Shown here: in pieces, positions 1-8,968 of the stretch
Numbering within the stretch: the first letter of the stretch is position 1
Layout of the letters: each line of letters starts with the position of its first letter
Assembly: GCA_937873135.1 (NCBI GenBank)
Contig: CALMVQ010000140.1
Span: 16,886 to 80,885 of the forward strand
DNA: 64,000 bases
Source of the DNA: an uncultured Scytonema sp.
GTDB lineage: Bacteria > Cyanobacteriota > Cyanobacteriia > Cyanobacteriales > Nostocaceae
Direction of reading: 5' to 3'
Notes under the pieces: generated by a model
Told to the model about the DNA's origin: nothing
The model's input: the letters and a program-made list of their open reading frames with translations, nothing else
Databases searched by the model: none
Made by a program: the position numbers and the translations under genes

Positions 1-296
1 ACTCCTGTCACTTTTGCTTGGGGATCTTTCACCACATCTAAAACACCACAGTTGCGACTTGGGGAACGGCGGTAAAACCCAAGTTTATAACCTTTCAGCG
101 TTCCAGTAGCGATGACGTAAGGATGAGTGTTCTCACCAAGCGATCGCTTCAAATCTACTGGACACATACAAGAGCCATAGGCAAAATAGTAGAACATTTG
201 CTCTTTTTGTTGCACTTGCTGCAGTCTCATATCAGAGTGGGCAGTATTCTGAGATTGCACCCAGCTATGGTGTAAGTGTCCAGCCTGTTTACTCAT
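1..296 (-). CDS. Gamma-glutamylcyclotransferase family protein (N-terminal part, runs off window)
   Basis: Reading the minus strand from the ATG at 296 gives an open frame to the window edge. After about 35 mostly polar residues comes YFAYGSCM, the nucleotide-binding opening motif of the gamma-glutamylcyclotransferase/AIG2 fold, then GTLKGYKLGFYR, which fits the second strand of that fold. Family members cleave gamma-glutamyl peptides to 5-oxoproline, but many homologues have other or unknown substrates. The catalytic glutamate lies downstream and is not in the window, so activity cannot be judged. The fold call is firm and the substrate is unknown. Confidence 0.75.
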   Translation of the reverse strand, partial: MSKQAGHLHHSWVQSQNTAHSDMRLQQVQQKEQMFYYFAYGSCMCPVDLKRSLGENTHPYVIATGTLKGYKLGFYRRSPSRNCGVLDVVKDPQAKVTG

Positions 297-525
297 CTGT
301 CTAAGTAGGTATTGACTTCTGAACAAAATTGTATCACAGTTTATTTTAAATACAACATTATTCCGATATAAAAACCGTACTTTATTCTCAATCGACGCTC
401 ATTCACTCCGATAGTCTAGGACTTACGCATTGACAAAAAACTTCATCCATGTGTACTAGTAAGCACAAGTATTGCTAAGGTTTTCCACAATGTACATACG
501 GTTCTTTACGCAGGCATAACTTGAG

Positions 526-843
526 CTAAACCGCTAAACCCCTATTCATTTTATCCTTGGTTGTTTCTGCAAGAGGTGCGATCGCTGCATCCTGGGCTGA
601 GATAAACAAATGGTCAAAACGTCCAATTTCCGCAAATGCTGCTTCCACAGAAACTTCGTCTTCGACATCGGCTTGGACACCACGCACACCACTGCCAATC
701 TCAGCACCTGCTTGATTTAAGCGGTCTTGAGAACGACCCACAATTATCACTGATGCACCCTCAGTATAGGCGGCTTTTGCGGTTGCTAGTCCAATGCCCG
801 AACTGCCACCCACAACAACGATTGTTTGATTATTCAGTTTCAT
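526..843 (-). pseudogene. Short-chain dehydrogenase/reductase, truncated to its N-terminal 105 residues
   Basis: The protein begins KLNNQTIVVVGGSSGIGLATA, with the Rossmann dinucleotide motif GGSSGIG at about residues 12-18. It continues with the second beta strand (VIIVGRS), an acidic position in the adenine-binding region (ADVED) and then FDHLFISAQ. A functional SDR has about 240-260 residues with a catalytic Ser-Tyr-Lys set in the second half; all of that is missing because a stop falls after GLAV. AAGGAG lies upstream of the ATG, so a short product could still be made, but it cannot be an active reductase. It sits wholly inside the 418-1032 element. Confidence 0.8.
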
Positions 844-909
844 TCTGTTTTGGCTCCTTCAGTTCCGATTTGTTGCTTTGGTGCAGTTGCTCTGTTCGCT
901 GAATGTCGG

Positions 910-969
910 CTAAATAACTTTCAGCACCAACTTGCCCCACACGCGTCCATTTAATGCTGCTTGTGTTAA
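910..969 (-). pseudogene. Possible C-terminal tail of a zinc-type alcohol dehydrogenase/quinone oxidoreductase
   Basis: Nineteen codons, LTQAALNGRVWGKLVLKVI and a stop, resemble the usual end of MDR-type oxidoreductases (a helix followed by GRxxGKxVLxV). The frame is closed by a stop just upstream. The tail ends 66 bp before the SDR fragment, as if the two were neighbours in one operon before capture. The call rests on a short stretch and is tentative. Confidence 0.4.
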
Positions 970-1060
970 TTAATGAATTTCGATGTTGTGATTAACTCCA
1001 GTAACTTGTAATCCTGTCAATGCGTAAGTCCTATAGTCTTTAATTTTTAATTATTAATTT

Positions 1061-2461
1061 TTAATTATTCTTTACTATTCGATCCCAAGCCTTGACGATT
1101 AGCTGTAAATTCTTAGGTAAACTATCTTGAGAGATATCATTATATTGAACAGTGCCACAAGAGCTGGTCAAAGTGTAGGTGATGTAGTCAGCAGCGCCAC
1201 TGGGAGCGGAATAACTCTGGTTTTGGAATTCAGGCAGTCCTTTTTTTTCTAGTAAATACTGAAACTGTATCAGTTGTCTGCGAGAAATGCGGTGAACCTT
1301 TCGTTGAGAATCGTTGGCGTCGCCAATGCGATATTGCATTAAACGCCCATCATTGAGCAAGACGGTTTCGTCAGTTTGATTTGCAAAGCCACCACTAGAA
1401 ATTTGCCGAAAAATTACACCACTTGACAATGCTGGTGGTAACTCACTTGTGGGAATGGGAACTGGTTTAAGAGTTTTGCTTTCGCCAACTGGAAGAGCGT
1501 TTTCATCATAGGCGATCGCACCCGATTGACCAACACGATAACAATAGCGTTGTTGCCCATCGCTGACAGTTACCAACCAACCAGGTACAACAACAGTTGC
1601 ACACAAAACCTCTGGTTTACTTATACCCAAACAACTATCAGGCCATTGTCGCTGTTCTATCTCAACTATTTGTAACTTTGAAGTTGGTAATCCAAACTGA
1701 CGAGAGGCTTCTACCAAAACTTTATCAACAACTTCGGGTAACTGATTCTCACTGATTTCGCTCGCTAATTCATTCAACTTGATTGTGGAACCAGAATCAT
1801 TGGTGTGATAGACTAAAGTCTGGTTAATTACGCCGACAGTTATGAGCCAACCCTCTACGAGTGATTGGGTACAGACCTCTTCCGGTTTTGAGAGTTCCAG
1901 ACAGCCATCTTTCCAAGTCCGTTGTTGAGTCTGGATAATCCTGATTTGGGAAATTGGCACATTTAACCGTTTAGATGCAGCTTGCAAAACAGCCTTTTTT
2001 ACAGAGACTGGTAAATTTTTTGATAAATGACTAATGATATAGGGTTTCGCTTGACGTAATGAGCGACCATGACTATCAGTGTGATAAATCCAGTTTTGAC
2101 TTCCATCAGATAACACAACCCGCCAACCAGAAACTAATGCTTGGGTACAGAATTCGTTGGGTTTGGGCAGATTCATGCATCCATCACCCCAAGTCTGTGG
2201 ACTATAATCACTAATTTTGAGTTGTTTTACCGGAATGTGTTGTGTACGGGATATCTCTTGCATAACTGCATTGGTAACCTGAAGCGGTAAGCCTCCATCT
2301 GAGACTTCATCTAGTACTTCTTGCTGGGGGTTTGCCGGATTAGCTACAGCGCTTCTCATGACTGTTAACCCGCTACCAACAGACAAAAAACTAGTTAATA
2401 TCAAGGCAGTCACGAATTGTACTGATTTAGTGCTATAGTATTTTTTTGTTTTAGTTTTCAT
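1061..2461 (-). CDS. Exported protein with three tandem W-x-D-x-C repeats, function unknown
   Basis: The 466-residue protein has a basic start, a hydrophobic stretch at about 16-38 and a probable signal-peptidase site near AVAN (37-41). Three copies of an approximately 75-residue module follow (about 58-132, 148-225 and 237-312). Each starts with an amphipathic helix and then has W-x-D-(G/S)-C, a KP dipeptide, a second Cys and a conserved GW; the signatures are WGDGCMNLPKPNEFC, WKDGCLELSKPEEVC and WPDSCLGISKPEVLC. The paired cysteines suggest one disulphide per module outside the cytoplasm. A separate C-terminal domain (about 345-466) has two cysteine-poor strands and a helix. I recognise it only as a cyanobacterial hypothetical family; no enzymatic motif is visible. 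Confidence 0.75.
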   Translation of the reverse strand: MKTKTKKYYSTKSVQFVTALILTSFLSVGSGLTVMRSAVANPANPQQEVLDEVSDGGLPLQVTNAVMQEISRTQHIPVKQLKISDYSPQTWGDGCMNLPKPNEFCTQALVSGWRVVLSDGSQNWIYHTDSHGRSLRQAKPYIISHLSKNLPVSVKKAVLQAASKRLNVPISQIRIIQTQQRTWKDGCLELSKPEEVCTQSLVEGWLITVGVINQTLVYHTNDSGSTIKLNELASEISENQLPEVVDKVLVEASRQFGLPTSKLQIVEIEQRQWPDSCLGISKPEVLCATVVVPGWLVTVSDGQQRYCYRVGQSGAIAYDENALPVGESKTLKPVPIPTSELPPALSSGVIFRQISSGGFANQTDETVLLNDGRLMQYRIGDANDSQRKVHRISRRQLIQFQYLLEKKGLPEFQNQSYSAPSGAADYITYTLTSSCGTVQYNDISQDSLPKNLQLIVKAWDRIVKNN

Positions 2462-2631
2462 AAAAAATTTCGGGAATATATTGTTAATTTAGTTACAGCA
2501 ATTGAAAGTCAACACTTTAACTACTCCCCTTACACTCTTAGCAAGGCGATCTGCCGAATAACAATAAAATAATAATTAACGACTCAAGACAAACAAGTAT
2601 ATTATCCCACACTTATCAGTAGGGATTGGTC

Positions 2632-2760
2632 ATTGGCTATTGCCAAGATCGGGATAAAAATGCATCCGTCAATTTGAAGAATGCCCCTCAGAATAAAGTA
2701 CGGTTGGCTTGACCGCAACTTAACGCCTGTGGACAAGAAGTAGCCGTCTACCTTGGGTGA
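2632..2760 (+). pseudogene. C-terminal remnant of a TnpB (IS200/IS605 OrfB) gene
   Basis: The frame reads CQDRDKNASVNLKNA, which matches the last RuvC motif of TnpB (DRDxNASxNL), then after an internal TGA it continues LNACGQEVAVYLG and stops. This is how TnpB proteins commonly end, so only the final 40 or so codons of a decayed copy remain. The rest of the 2462-3029 gap holds nothing else I can name. No intact TnpA, TnpB or guide-RNA scaffold is visible here. Confidence 0.55.
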
Positions 2761-3029
2761 AGCAGGAAAATAACATTAAATATAGCTTTGGCTATGTTTG
2801 AGTAAGTTTATTAGAGCAGAATAGATAATTATCTTCCCCATTACCAGCTATAACTGGTAACTTCCGGTATTTATGTCAATTATTATACAAAAAATTATCA
2901 GGCAGATGTGAAGATAGACCTGGTGTAACTGTTATTTGTTCCTTCGTCTTAACGATAAATTTTAGTAGGGAGAAAACTTGTTACCGTATTGAGTTGAGTG
3001 ATTTCACTATCAGTAACTTTACTTAATAA

Positions 3030-3512
3030 TCATGCAGAGATTGGCTGCACTCTTAACTGATTTTGAGGCAGATCGAACCTAATCGTGCTAGCAGCCCAGT
3101 TTTTCAGATCAGGTGCTAGCCAGACGAGTTTTCGCAGAATTTCATCGTTCACCCATAACACAAGAGGAAATTTAAACTGTTTCCTCAACTCGTCACGCAT
3201 CTGATTGGTAGAGATCAGGAGTTGGTTGATTGCCACCACAGACTCTAAACCCGTTACTATCACAGCTTCAGGCTGAGTGGAACCTAATGTGTTTGCGATT
3301 GTTGTATATAGTGTTTCCGCGGAGGATGGAAGCTGAATTTCTTGGTATTTTACCGTTGAAAATTCTTTTAACAAACGCAGTATTTGTTGCTGCTTTACCG
3401 TGGAGTTACAACACGCTAACAGCAGTGAAAACTGTTCTTGGGAAAGTTTAATTGTCCTTGCTAACGTCTGAATGGACGCTGTACTGTCTTGAGAATTCAC
3501 TAAACTTTTCAT
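3030..3512 (-). CDS. Hypothetical protein resembling the N-terminal domain of larger cyanobacterial repeat/NTPase proteins
   Basis: The 160 residues have no signal peptide or membrane segment. The sequence alternates strands and helices in a P-loop-like order: a helical start, VIVTGLESV at about 93-101, then FPLVLWVNDEIL and LVWLAPDLKNWAA. From memory, segments of this type precede TPR or other repeat modules in cyanobacterial proteins, often worded as VLWV and LAPDFxSWA. Here the chain stops about twenty residues after that point, so it is either a stand-alone domain or a truncated gene. About 26 sense codons continue in frame past the stop. No Walker A motif is present. Confidence 0.55.
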   Translation of the reverse strand: MKSLVNSQDSTASIQTLARTIKLSQEQFSLLLACCNSTVKQQQILRLLKEFSTVKYQEIQLPSSAETLYTTIANTLGSTQPEAVIVTGLESVVAINQLLISTNQMRDELRKQFKFPLVLWVNDEILRKLVWLAPDLKNWAASTIRFDLPQNQLRVQPISA

Positions 3513-4028
3513 TGAAAATCCTGAGTTTCATTTTGATTAGTAACATGATACTTACAGCAAATATACTTAATGTACTTTCTACCAAAACTTATATGTAGGT
3601 AGTTTAAATCACAACAGCAATGAAATTTATCTCACAATCATACTCACACTATTTTTAATGAGGGTGTGGTGCATCACCCCACATTGACGGTGATGAAGTA
3701 CGGGATCAGGCAATACGGTTCAGTTAAGATTCTTTACCTCACACATTCGCTCAAGAAAGCAAGTGGGAGCAATCCGGTGTAGAGACGCCATGATTGAAGT
3801 GTCTCTACATCGATTGGTGATAAATTATCTTACTCCCTTCCCGGTCTAAGATTACCTATTTTCTTTTTAATTTTCTTGGCGCTCTTGGCAACGGAGACGT
3901 TGCAAGGGCGGGGGGAACCCCCGCACGCAAGTGTCCTCGTCTTGGCGGTTCACCATCTTAGGTAATCTTCTGGCAGGAAGGGAGTGACTGAGAACCGTAT
4001 TCAGTGTGGAAGAAAGTCTCATGCGGAT
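3513..4028. other. Intergenic stretch with dispersed repeat DNA
   Basis: There is no convincing gene. GTAGAGACG near 3780 and GTCTCTAC near 3803 form an imperfect hairpin of a kind that recurs near 22194 and 25710. At 3912-3926 lies GGGGAACCCCCGCAC, repeated exactly at 16159-16173. The stretch also shares wording with 11712-11830 (GAACCGTA, TTTTCTTGGCG). Confidence 0.6.
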
Positions 4029-5978
4029 TTACACCGATACCTGAATCTTCTCACTACCTGCCAAGCCGAAAGCCGCATGTATGAGTTGCAACGCTTTCAC
4101 ACCTTGTTCTTGTGCGACGACACAGCTAATTTTGATTTCTGATGTGGCAATCATTTGAATATTAATTTGGTGCTGTGCTAATGCCTCAAACATTTTAGCC
4201 GCAACACCTGGTTGTCTCACCATGCCTCCACCAACTATACTTACTTTCGCGATCGCATCATCCAAAACAACCTCACCCCATCCTAACTCTGTTGCTGCTA
4301 CGTTCAGAATTTCCATTGCAGCTTGTGTATCCATCCGTGCAATCGTGAAGGCAATATCGCGTCGGGGAATACCATCAATGATCCGACACCGTTGCGATTG
4401 GATGATCGTATCAACACTAATATTATGATGTGCCAGCAATCCAAATATCTTTGCCGCCATACCAGCACGATCTGGTACTTGGCGAATTGCGAGACGTACT
4501 TGGTTCATATCTAGGGCAACACCACGAACGGGGGGAATGGGGAGTAGGTTAACAGAAGAAGACGCTTGGGTACCCTTCGTCTGAGCATCAGCATTTGAGC
4601 CAAACTGCGGCACGAATCCATTGTAGTGCGTTGGGGGGTCAGCGTATGTATTTGGCGTTAAGGGAAGCTCCGCGTTGAGGGAAGAGAGGGAACATATCGC
4701 TGCTCCCTCAGATCCGCTTTGTTCTATCTCAAAAGCATGACGAAGTGCAGCCACTGCGCGATCGCAATCTGCATTATCAATGACGCAACTCACTTTCACC
4801 TCACTGGTGGAAATCATCTGGATATTTACACCAACTTCTGCAAGGGTAGCGAACATTTTTGCCGCCACGCCGGGACGCCCAATCATTCCCGCGCCGGCAA
4901 TGCTAACCTTGGCAATCTCTTGCTTTACAATCACTTCAGCTTGTTCATGAGCTTCGCGATCCGAACGCAGAACCGGAGCGATCGCAGATGCTACTGCTTC
5001 TGCCCGGTTTAATGTTGAAGAAATTACAGTAAACGCGATATCGTTTGTATTACCATCGTGAATTGATTGAATGATTAAATCCACGTCTATATTTTGACGG
5101 GCAATTTCGCCAAACAATTTAGCTGCTACGCCTGGTTTGTCTGGTACGCGCAGTAGTGACACTTTTGCCTGGTTGGTGTCAAATTCTACATGATCTACAG
5201 CACGGGCAATTTCTAGATTAATGAGTGCTCGCGGTATGGGTTGTGGTGAAATCACCCAAGTTCCTTTTTCTTCTGTCCAGCTTGAGCGCACCACTAGGGG
5301 AACACCATAATTTCGGGCAATTTCCACAGCGCGAGGATGCAGAACTTTTGCCCCCAAGCTGGCAAGTTCGAGCATTTCATTGCTGGTAATTTCATCCAAG
5401 AGTTGTGCTTCTGCAACCAGACGGGGATCGGTGGTGAGAATACCAGGTACGTCTGTATAAATTTCACAGAAATCTGCGCGTAATGCTGCGGCTAAAGCGA
5501 CTGCTGAAGTATCTGAACCGCCACGTCCTAAGGTTGTAATTTCCCAATCTTCTGTGCTTACCATACCTTGAAACCCAGCAACGACGACAACCTTACCTTG
5601 ATTAAGATGTCGTTCTATGCGAGCAGTTGCTATATGCAAAATACGCGCGCGGGTATGTTCAGCTTCTGTTGTAATTCCTACTTGAGCGCCTGTTAGAGAG
5701 ATTGCTGGCTGTCCAACTTCTTGCAATGCCATACTCACTAAGGCGATGGATACTTGCTCCCCAGTGGAAAGGAGCATATCCATTTCTCGACGGTTGGGAC
5801 TTAGCGAGATGTCATGCGCTAATTTAACTAGTCCGTCAGTAGTTTTACCCATTGCGGAAACAACCACGACGACAGAATTTCCTGCTTGAACAGTTTTGTA
5901 AACTCGTCGTGCAACAGATTGAATACGCTCTACCGAACCGACAGAGCTTCCACCGTATTTCTGAACTATGAGCGCCAT
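4029..5978 (-). CDS. lysC: Aspartate kinase with four ACT domains
   Basis: It phosphorylates aspartate, the first step toward lysine, threonine, methionine and diaminopimelate. The kinase domain (about 1-245) has KYGGSSVGS at 7-15 for ATP/aspartate binding and TLGRGGSDTSAVALA, the second signature. Two ACT pairs follow, at about 265-425 and 490-645, each with the PGVAAKMF/PGMAAKIF type of effector loop. This double-pair layout and length near 600 are usual for cyanobacterial aspartate kinases. Between the pairs is a low-conservation linker of about 55 residues (roughly 430-485), which makes this copy somewhat long. It is transcribed alone. Feedback by lysine and/or threonine is expected from the family but not shown by sequence. 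Confidence 0.95.
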   Translation of the reverse strand: MALIVQKYGGSSVGSVERIQSVARRVYKTVQAGNSVVVVVSAMGKTTDGLVKLAHDISLSPNRREMDMLLSTGEQVSIALVSMALQEVGQPAISLTGAQVGITTEAEHTRARILHIATARIERHLNQGKVVVVAGFQGMVSTEDWEITTLGRGGSDTSAVALAAALRADFCEIYTDVPGILTTDPRLVAEAQLLDEITSNEMLELASLGAKVLHPRAVEIARNYGVPLVVRSSWTEEKGTWVISPQPIPRALINLEIARAVDHVEFDTNQAKVSLLRVPDKPGVAAKLFGEIARQNIDVDLIIQSIHDGNTNDIAFTVISSTLNRAEAVASAIAPVLRSDREAHEQAEVIVKQEIAKVSIAGAGMIGRPGVAAKMFATLAEVGVNIQMISTSEVKVSCVIDNADCDRAVAALRHAFEIEQSGSEGAAICSLSSLNAELPLTPNTYADPPTHYNGFVPQFGSNADAQTKGTQASSSVNLLPIPPVRGVALDMNQVRLAIRQVPDRAGMAAKIFGLLAHHNISVDTIIQSQRCRIIDGIPRRDIAFTIARMDTQAAMEILNVAATELGWGEVVLDDAIAKVSIVGGGMVRQPGVAAKMFEALAQHQINIQMIATSEIKISCVVAQEQGVKALQLIHAAFGLAGSEKIQVSV

Positions 5979-6136
5979 AACCCTTATCTCATGTGATTAA
6001 TGGTACTTGGATTGACACCTGTGCAGGCTAGGCCTGGCTTCTTTTCTATCCCATATAGGGATTAATTTAGAGGCATAGGGAAATCTTATTTCTTTTAGTC
6101 CTCGATGCTTTCAATCCTTGATCGAGTGTTAGGTAT

Positions 6137-6164
6137 ATTATACATTTAATCGGTTAATTGTTAA
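6137..6164 (-). promoter_or_regulatory. Candidate sigma-70 promoter for lysC
   Basis: On the minus strand TTAACA (6164-6159) and a perfect TATAAT (6142-6137) are 16 bp apart, about 160 bp upstream of the lysC start. The -35-like hexamer lies inside the TTAATTG repeat array. It is a sequence match only. Confidence 0.35.
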
Positions 6165-6181
6165 TTGTTAATTGTTAATTG
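6154..6181. repeat. Heptameric tandem repeat, TTAATTG x4
   Basis: Four perfect copies of TTAATTG run between the lysC and UPF0104-type genes. Short heptamer arrays of this kind are a known feature of Nostocales genomes. Confidence 0.85.
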
Positions 6182-6198
6182 CAATCAACCATTAACCA

Positions 6199-7161
6199 TC
6201 AACTGTTACTACCCCTACCAGAATCATGATTTCCCTTTGAACGGTACCTCATTTCATAGACTCCCAGTATCCCTGCTGCTACTATCAAAGGTAAGAAATA
6301 GTAAATTCCGCGATATGCTAGCATTGACCCGATAACGGCGGTTTTAGAAACTTTAGGAGAGAGAATCTCTAAAATGACGAATTCAAAAACTCCTAAACCA
6401 CCAGGGACATTACTGACTACACCTGCAAACATAGCCAGTAAGTAAACTCCCAAAAAGTCCACATAGGATAATGTGGTGTTAGCGGGTAAGAGGACATAAA
6501 GGGTTGCGGCAGCCAAAATCCAGTCCAAGCTAGAAATTAAAATCTGTGCTAAGGATATGTTGAAGGAAGGAAACAGAAACTCTTGAGAACGAATCCTTAA
6601 CGGTTGTTTAACAAAAATACTTCCTAACAAATAGGCAACAACCAATGATAAAAAAATGACACCGATGGGACGCGCTGTTGCAAAAGGTAAATGGAGTTGC
6701 GGGGGAATTGTGAGAGGGTTGGCAAGAAACATGATCCCAGCAACAGCAAACATTCCCAACCAGAAAGTGAAATTGGCGAAAGCAATGATTTGGGCGATCG
6801 CCAGTGCTGAGACTCCCCAACTCAAGTAATAACGATAGCGGATAGCAGTGCCAGTCAGGAGGGCGAAACCTATAGTATTGCTGAATACACAGCTTAGCAA
6901 GCTAGTAAATGCAATTCTTTTTAAACTTAAAGAACGACCTATGTAGCGAAAACCTAAACTGTCGTACCCAATCATTATTATATAACCCAAAGCTGTCAAC
7001 CAAATTGACCAACTTAAGCGGCTTTTAGGAATTGCCTCTAGGGAGTTGAACACATCACGGTAGCTATACCCTCGCAGTTCTTGAGCGATCGCCCATAGAG
7101 AAAGCACTAGGAGCAGTAAACCGAACAAAGAGCTAAAGTTGTGTTGAAGCTTTTTAAACAT
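6199..7161 (-). CDS. LPG-synthase-type integral membrane protein (UPF0104/YbhN-like)
   Basis: The 320 residues carry seven to eight hydrophobic segments. The motif NVPGGLGVFEFVIL at about 248-261 is the signature of the lysylphosphatidylglycerol synthase transmembrane family (the membrane half of MprF, also found alone as YbhN). Known members flip or help make aminoacylated phosphatidylglycerol, while stand-alone ones are often unassigned. The gene diverges from an esterase and an MprF-like synthase 0.6-1.8 kb away, so it could supply the flippase part of that system; that is inference. The family assignment is firm. Confidence 0.85.
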   Translation of the reverse strand: MFKKLQHNFSSLFGLLLLVLSLWAIAQELRGYSYRDVFNSLEAIPKSRLSWSIWLTALGYIIMIGYDSLGFRYIGRSLSLKRIAFTSLLSCVFSNTIGFALLTGTAIRYRYYLSWGVSALAIAQIIAFANFTFWLGMFAVAGIMFLANPLTIPPQLHLPFATARPIGVIFLSLVVAYLLGSIFVKQPLRIRSQEFLFPSFNISLAQILISSLDWILAAATLYVLLPANTTLSYVDFLGVYLLAMFAGVVSNVPGGLGVFEFVILEILSPKVSKTAVIGSMLAYRGIYYFLPLIVAAGILGVYEMRYRSKGNHDSGRGSNS

Positions 7162-7719
7162 AAAGACAGTGTCAATAATTCGTAATTCGTAATTATGGTA
7201 TGACTCAGTTCATCAAATCCGGCAATAGAGATGACGAATGAACGGGTAAGCTGAAAGACTATGCGGAGAAACGGCTTTTAATGAGAATAAATGACTATTA
7301 TTGATAATTTCATGGGTTATAACCCAACCATACACTCAGTTGCTTTTTGGAGAGTTTCCATAACGACCAAACTAAAAGTTTACCAGCTGACTGGGGAACA
7401 AAAAAACTGGCACATAGAGACTATTAACTATAACTCGCGATTGATGACAATGACAGCAACGTGCTTTTTCAAGATTAACAATTTATGAGCAACCGGGTAT
7501 ATTGCCAGTTGGATAACTGTGCCTACAACAGTACAAAGAGCGATCGCCAATTGGTTAGTTTTATTTCTTCACTAACAACCCACACCACAGGCTACTCTGA
7601 CTCTCTGCCCTAATTGCTCAGTTATTGGTATCATAAATTGCTAAAAATTTTTGATTTTTCCGGAAATTACTGTATATACTCTTAGCTAAATTATTGTAAA
7701 CTAACGACGGAAAATATTT
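7162..7719. other. Divergent intergenic region
   Basis: This 558-bp gap lies between divergently transcribed genes and must hold both promoters. It contains a TAATTCG doublet near 7180 and a GCGATCGC site near 7541. A 65-codon frame at 7291-7488 has no ribosome-binding site or family resemblance and is probably chance. Confidence 0.5.
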
Positions 7720-8679
7720 ATGAACTCCTTTAGACCTAAAATTCTTATGCTGGTTTCTGTACTTACCTTAGCCAGCTGTGATTATTTACCTGGTTTACAA
7801 GCACAACCAACACCAAACATCCTACCGCCACAACCAGCTGCCAACGAGCCTATTGCCCTAACTTATGAAATTGAGTCTTACTATAGCCCGATTATGGGAG
7901 AAAATCGGACTTATGGCGTTTCTTTACCTCCAGGATATGTCGAAAACCCAACTGAGCGCTATCCGGTGATTTTTCTCCTTCATGGCGGACATGGGAATCC
8001 CAAAGACTGGTTTGAACAGAAGGGGGCTGCACTCAAAACCCTCACAAAACTGTATGCGTCAGGGAAACTTTCACCTAGTATTGTGATTACACCCGATGGT
8101 AATGATGATCGTGGTTCAAGCGCTCGTTGGGACCCTCAATATATTGATGGTCCTCACGGTAAAGTTTCCACAGCAGTTGGGAACGAACTTGTAAAAATCG
8201 TCCAAAGCCGCTACCGTACAATACCCAATCCTGATTTCTGGGCGATGGGAGGACTATCTTCTGGCGGTTGGGGCGCAATGAATGTGGGATTGCATAACTT
8301 AAATAACTTCTCTATTTTGTTTAGTCACAGCGGTTATTTTAAGGATAAGAGCGGTCCGCAAAATAGTCCGATAAGTTATGTTGACACCATCCCGCCAGAA
8401 GCTAAAAAACGGTTGCGTGTTTACCTGGATTCAGGTACTTCAGATACTGAAGAACTTGAACAAGCTAAAGATTTTACTCAGGTGCTTAAGCAACAAAAAA
8501 TTTATAATATGTTTCGTAAGTATCCCGGAAGTCATACTTGGACCTATTGGCGCCAACACCTAGCAGATTCTTTAACATTTGTCGGCGAACAATTTCAACT
8601 CTCGCAGATAGCCCACGCTACGGACATCAGCTTAGAACAAAAGAACAATAAGAATAAATTATGGTTTTGGATGAAATAA
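7720..8679 (+). CDS. Putative esterase lipoprotein of the esterase D/alpha-beta hydrolase family
   Basis: The 319-residue protein starts with a lipoprotein signal: hydrophobic 8-18 and lipobox LASC with Cys20, so it is probably exported and lipid-anchored. The catalytic domain shows LLHGGHG at 86-92 (oxyanion region), the nucleophile elbow GLSSG at 178-182 with Ser180, an acidic DSGTSD stretch at 237-242 and GSHTW with His272. This layout matches the esterase D (PF00756) family. The gene lies just upstream of, and in the same direction as, an aminoacyl-phosphatidylglycerol synthase-like gene. Exported hydrolases next to such synthases remove the amino acid again in some bacteria, so a role as aminoacyl-PG hydrolase is a reasonable inference. 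A general carboxylesterase role is equally possible. Confidence 0.8.
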   Translation: MNSFRPKILMLVSVLTLASCDYLPGLQAQPTPNILPPQPAANEPIALTYEIESYYSPIMGENRTYGVSLPPGYVENPTERYPVIFLLHGGHGNPKDWFEQKGAALKTLTKLYASGKLSPSIVITPDGNDDRGSSARWDPQYIDGPHGKVSTAVGNELVKIVQSRYRTIPNPDFWAMGGLSSGGWGAMNVGLHNLNNFSILFSHSGYFKDKSGPQNSPISYVDTIPPEAKKRLRVYLDSGTSDTEELEQAKDFTQVLKQQKIYNMFRKYPGSHTWTYWRQHLADSLTFVGEQFQLSQIAHATDISLEQKNNKNKLWFWMK

Positions 8680-8968
8680 TCATTTATTTCTAATCCATGA
8701 AGTGCCTGTCTTGGCAATTTTCTTACTCTAATGTTTACTAGTATTTAATTTAGGTGCACTACAACGAAACTAATATAAAGAACAAGTAAAACCCCTCCGG
8801 TCTAAGTTATCCCAATTTCTGCTCTCCGTGTAAGCATTCAGCTATTAGTTATCAATCATCAGGATGTATTATCTGTAAGGGTTAGGCTGATAGATTGCTA
8901 TGTTTGTTTACACGACAGACTTTTATGCTAATTCCCCTTATGCTTACCCCTGCCTCCTATCTCTTAAT

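Larger units (their letters stand above)
418..1032. mobile_element. Transposase-less element with 18-bp perfect inverted ends and 7-bp target duplication
   Basis: The ends are AGGACTTACGCATTGACA at 418-435 and its exact reverse complement at 1015-1032. They are flanked directly by ATAGTCT at 411-417 and again at 1033-1039, a target-site duplication. The interior (about 580 bp) has no transposase. On the minus strand it holds what looks like the last codons of a zinc alcohol dehydrogenase (910-969), then an intact ribosome-binding site and the first 105 codons of a short-chain dehydrogenase (526-843). This reads as a non-autonomous element, MITE-like, that has captured a piece of a dehydrogenase operon. 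A related transposase elsewhere would be needed to move it. Confidence 0.8.

Noticed and set aside
636..902. 88-codon plus-strand frame over the SDR fragment
   Set aside because: Opposite-strand shadow with no ribosome-binding site; the minus-strand Rossmann sequence is the real signal.
7291..7488. 65-codon frame in the divergent gap
   Set aside because: No ribosome-binding site or family likeness, and mixed composition.
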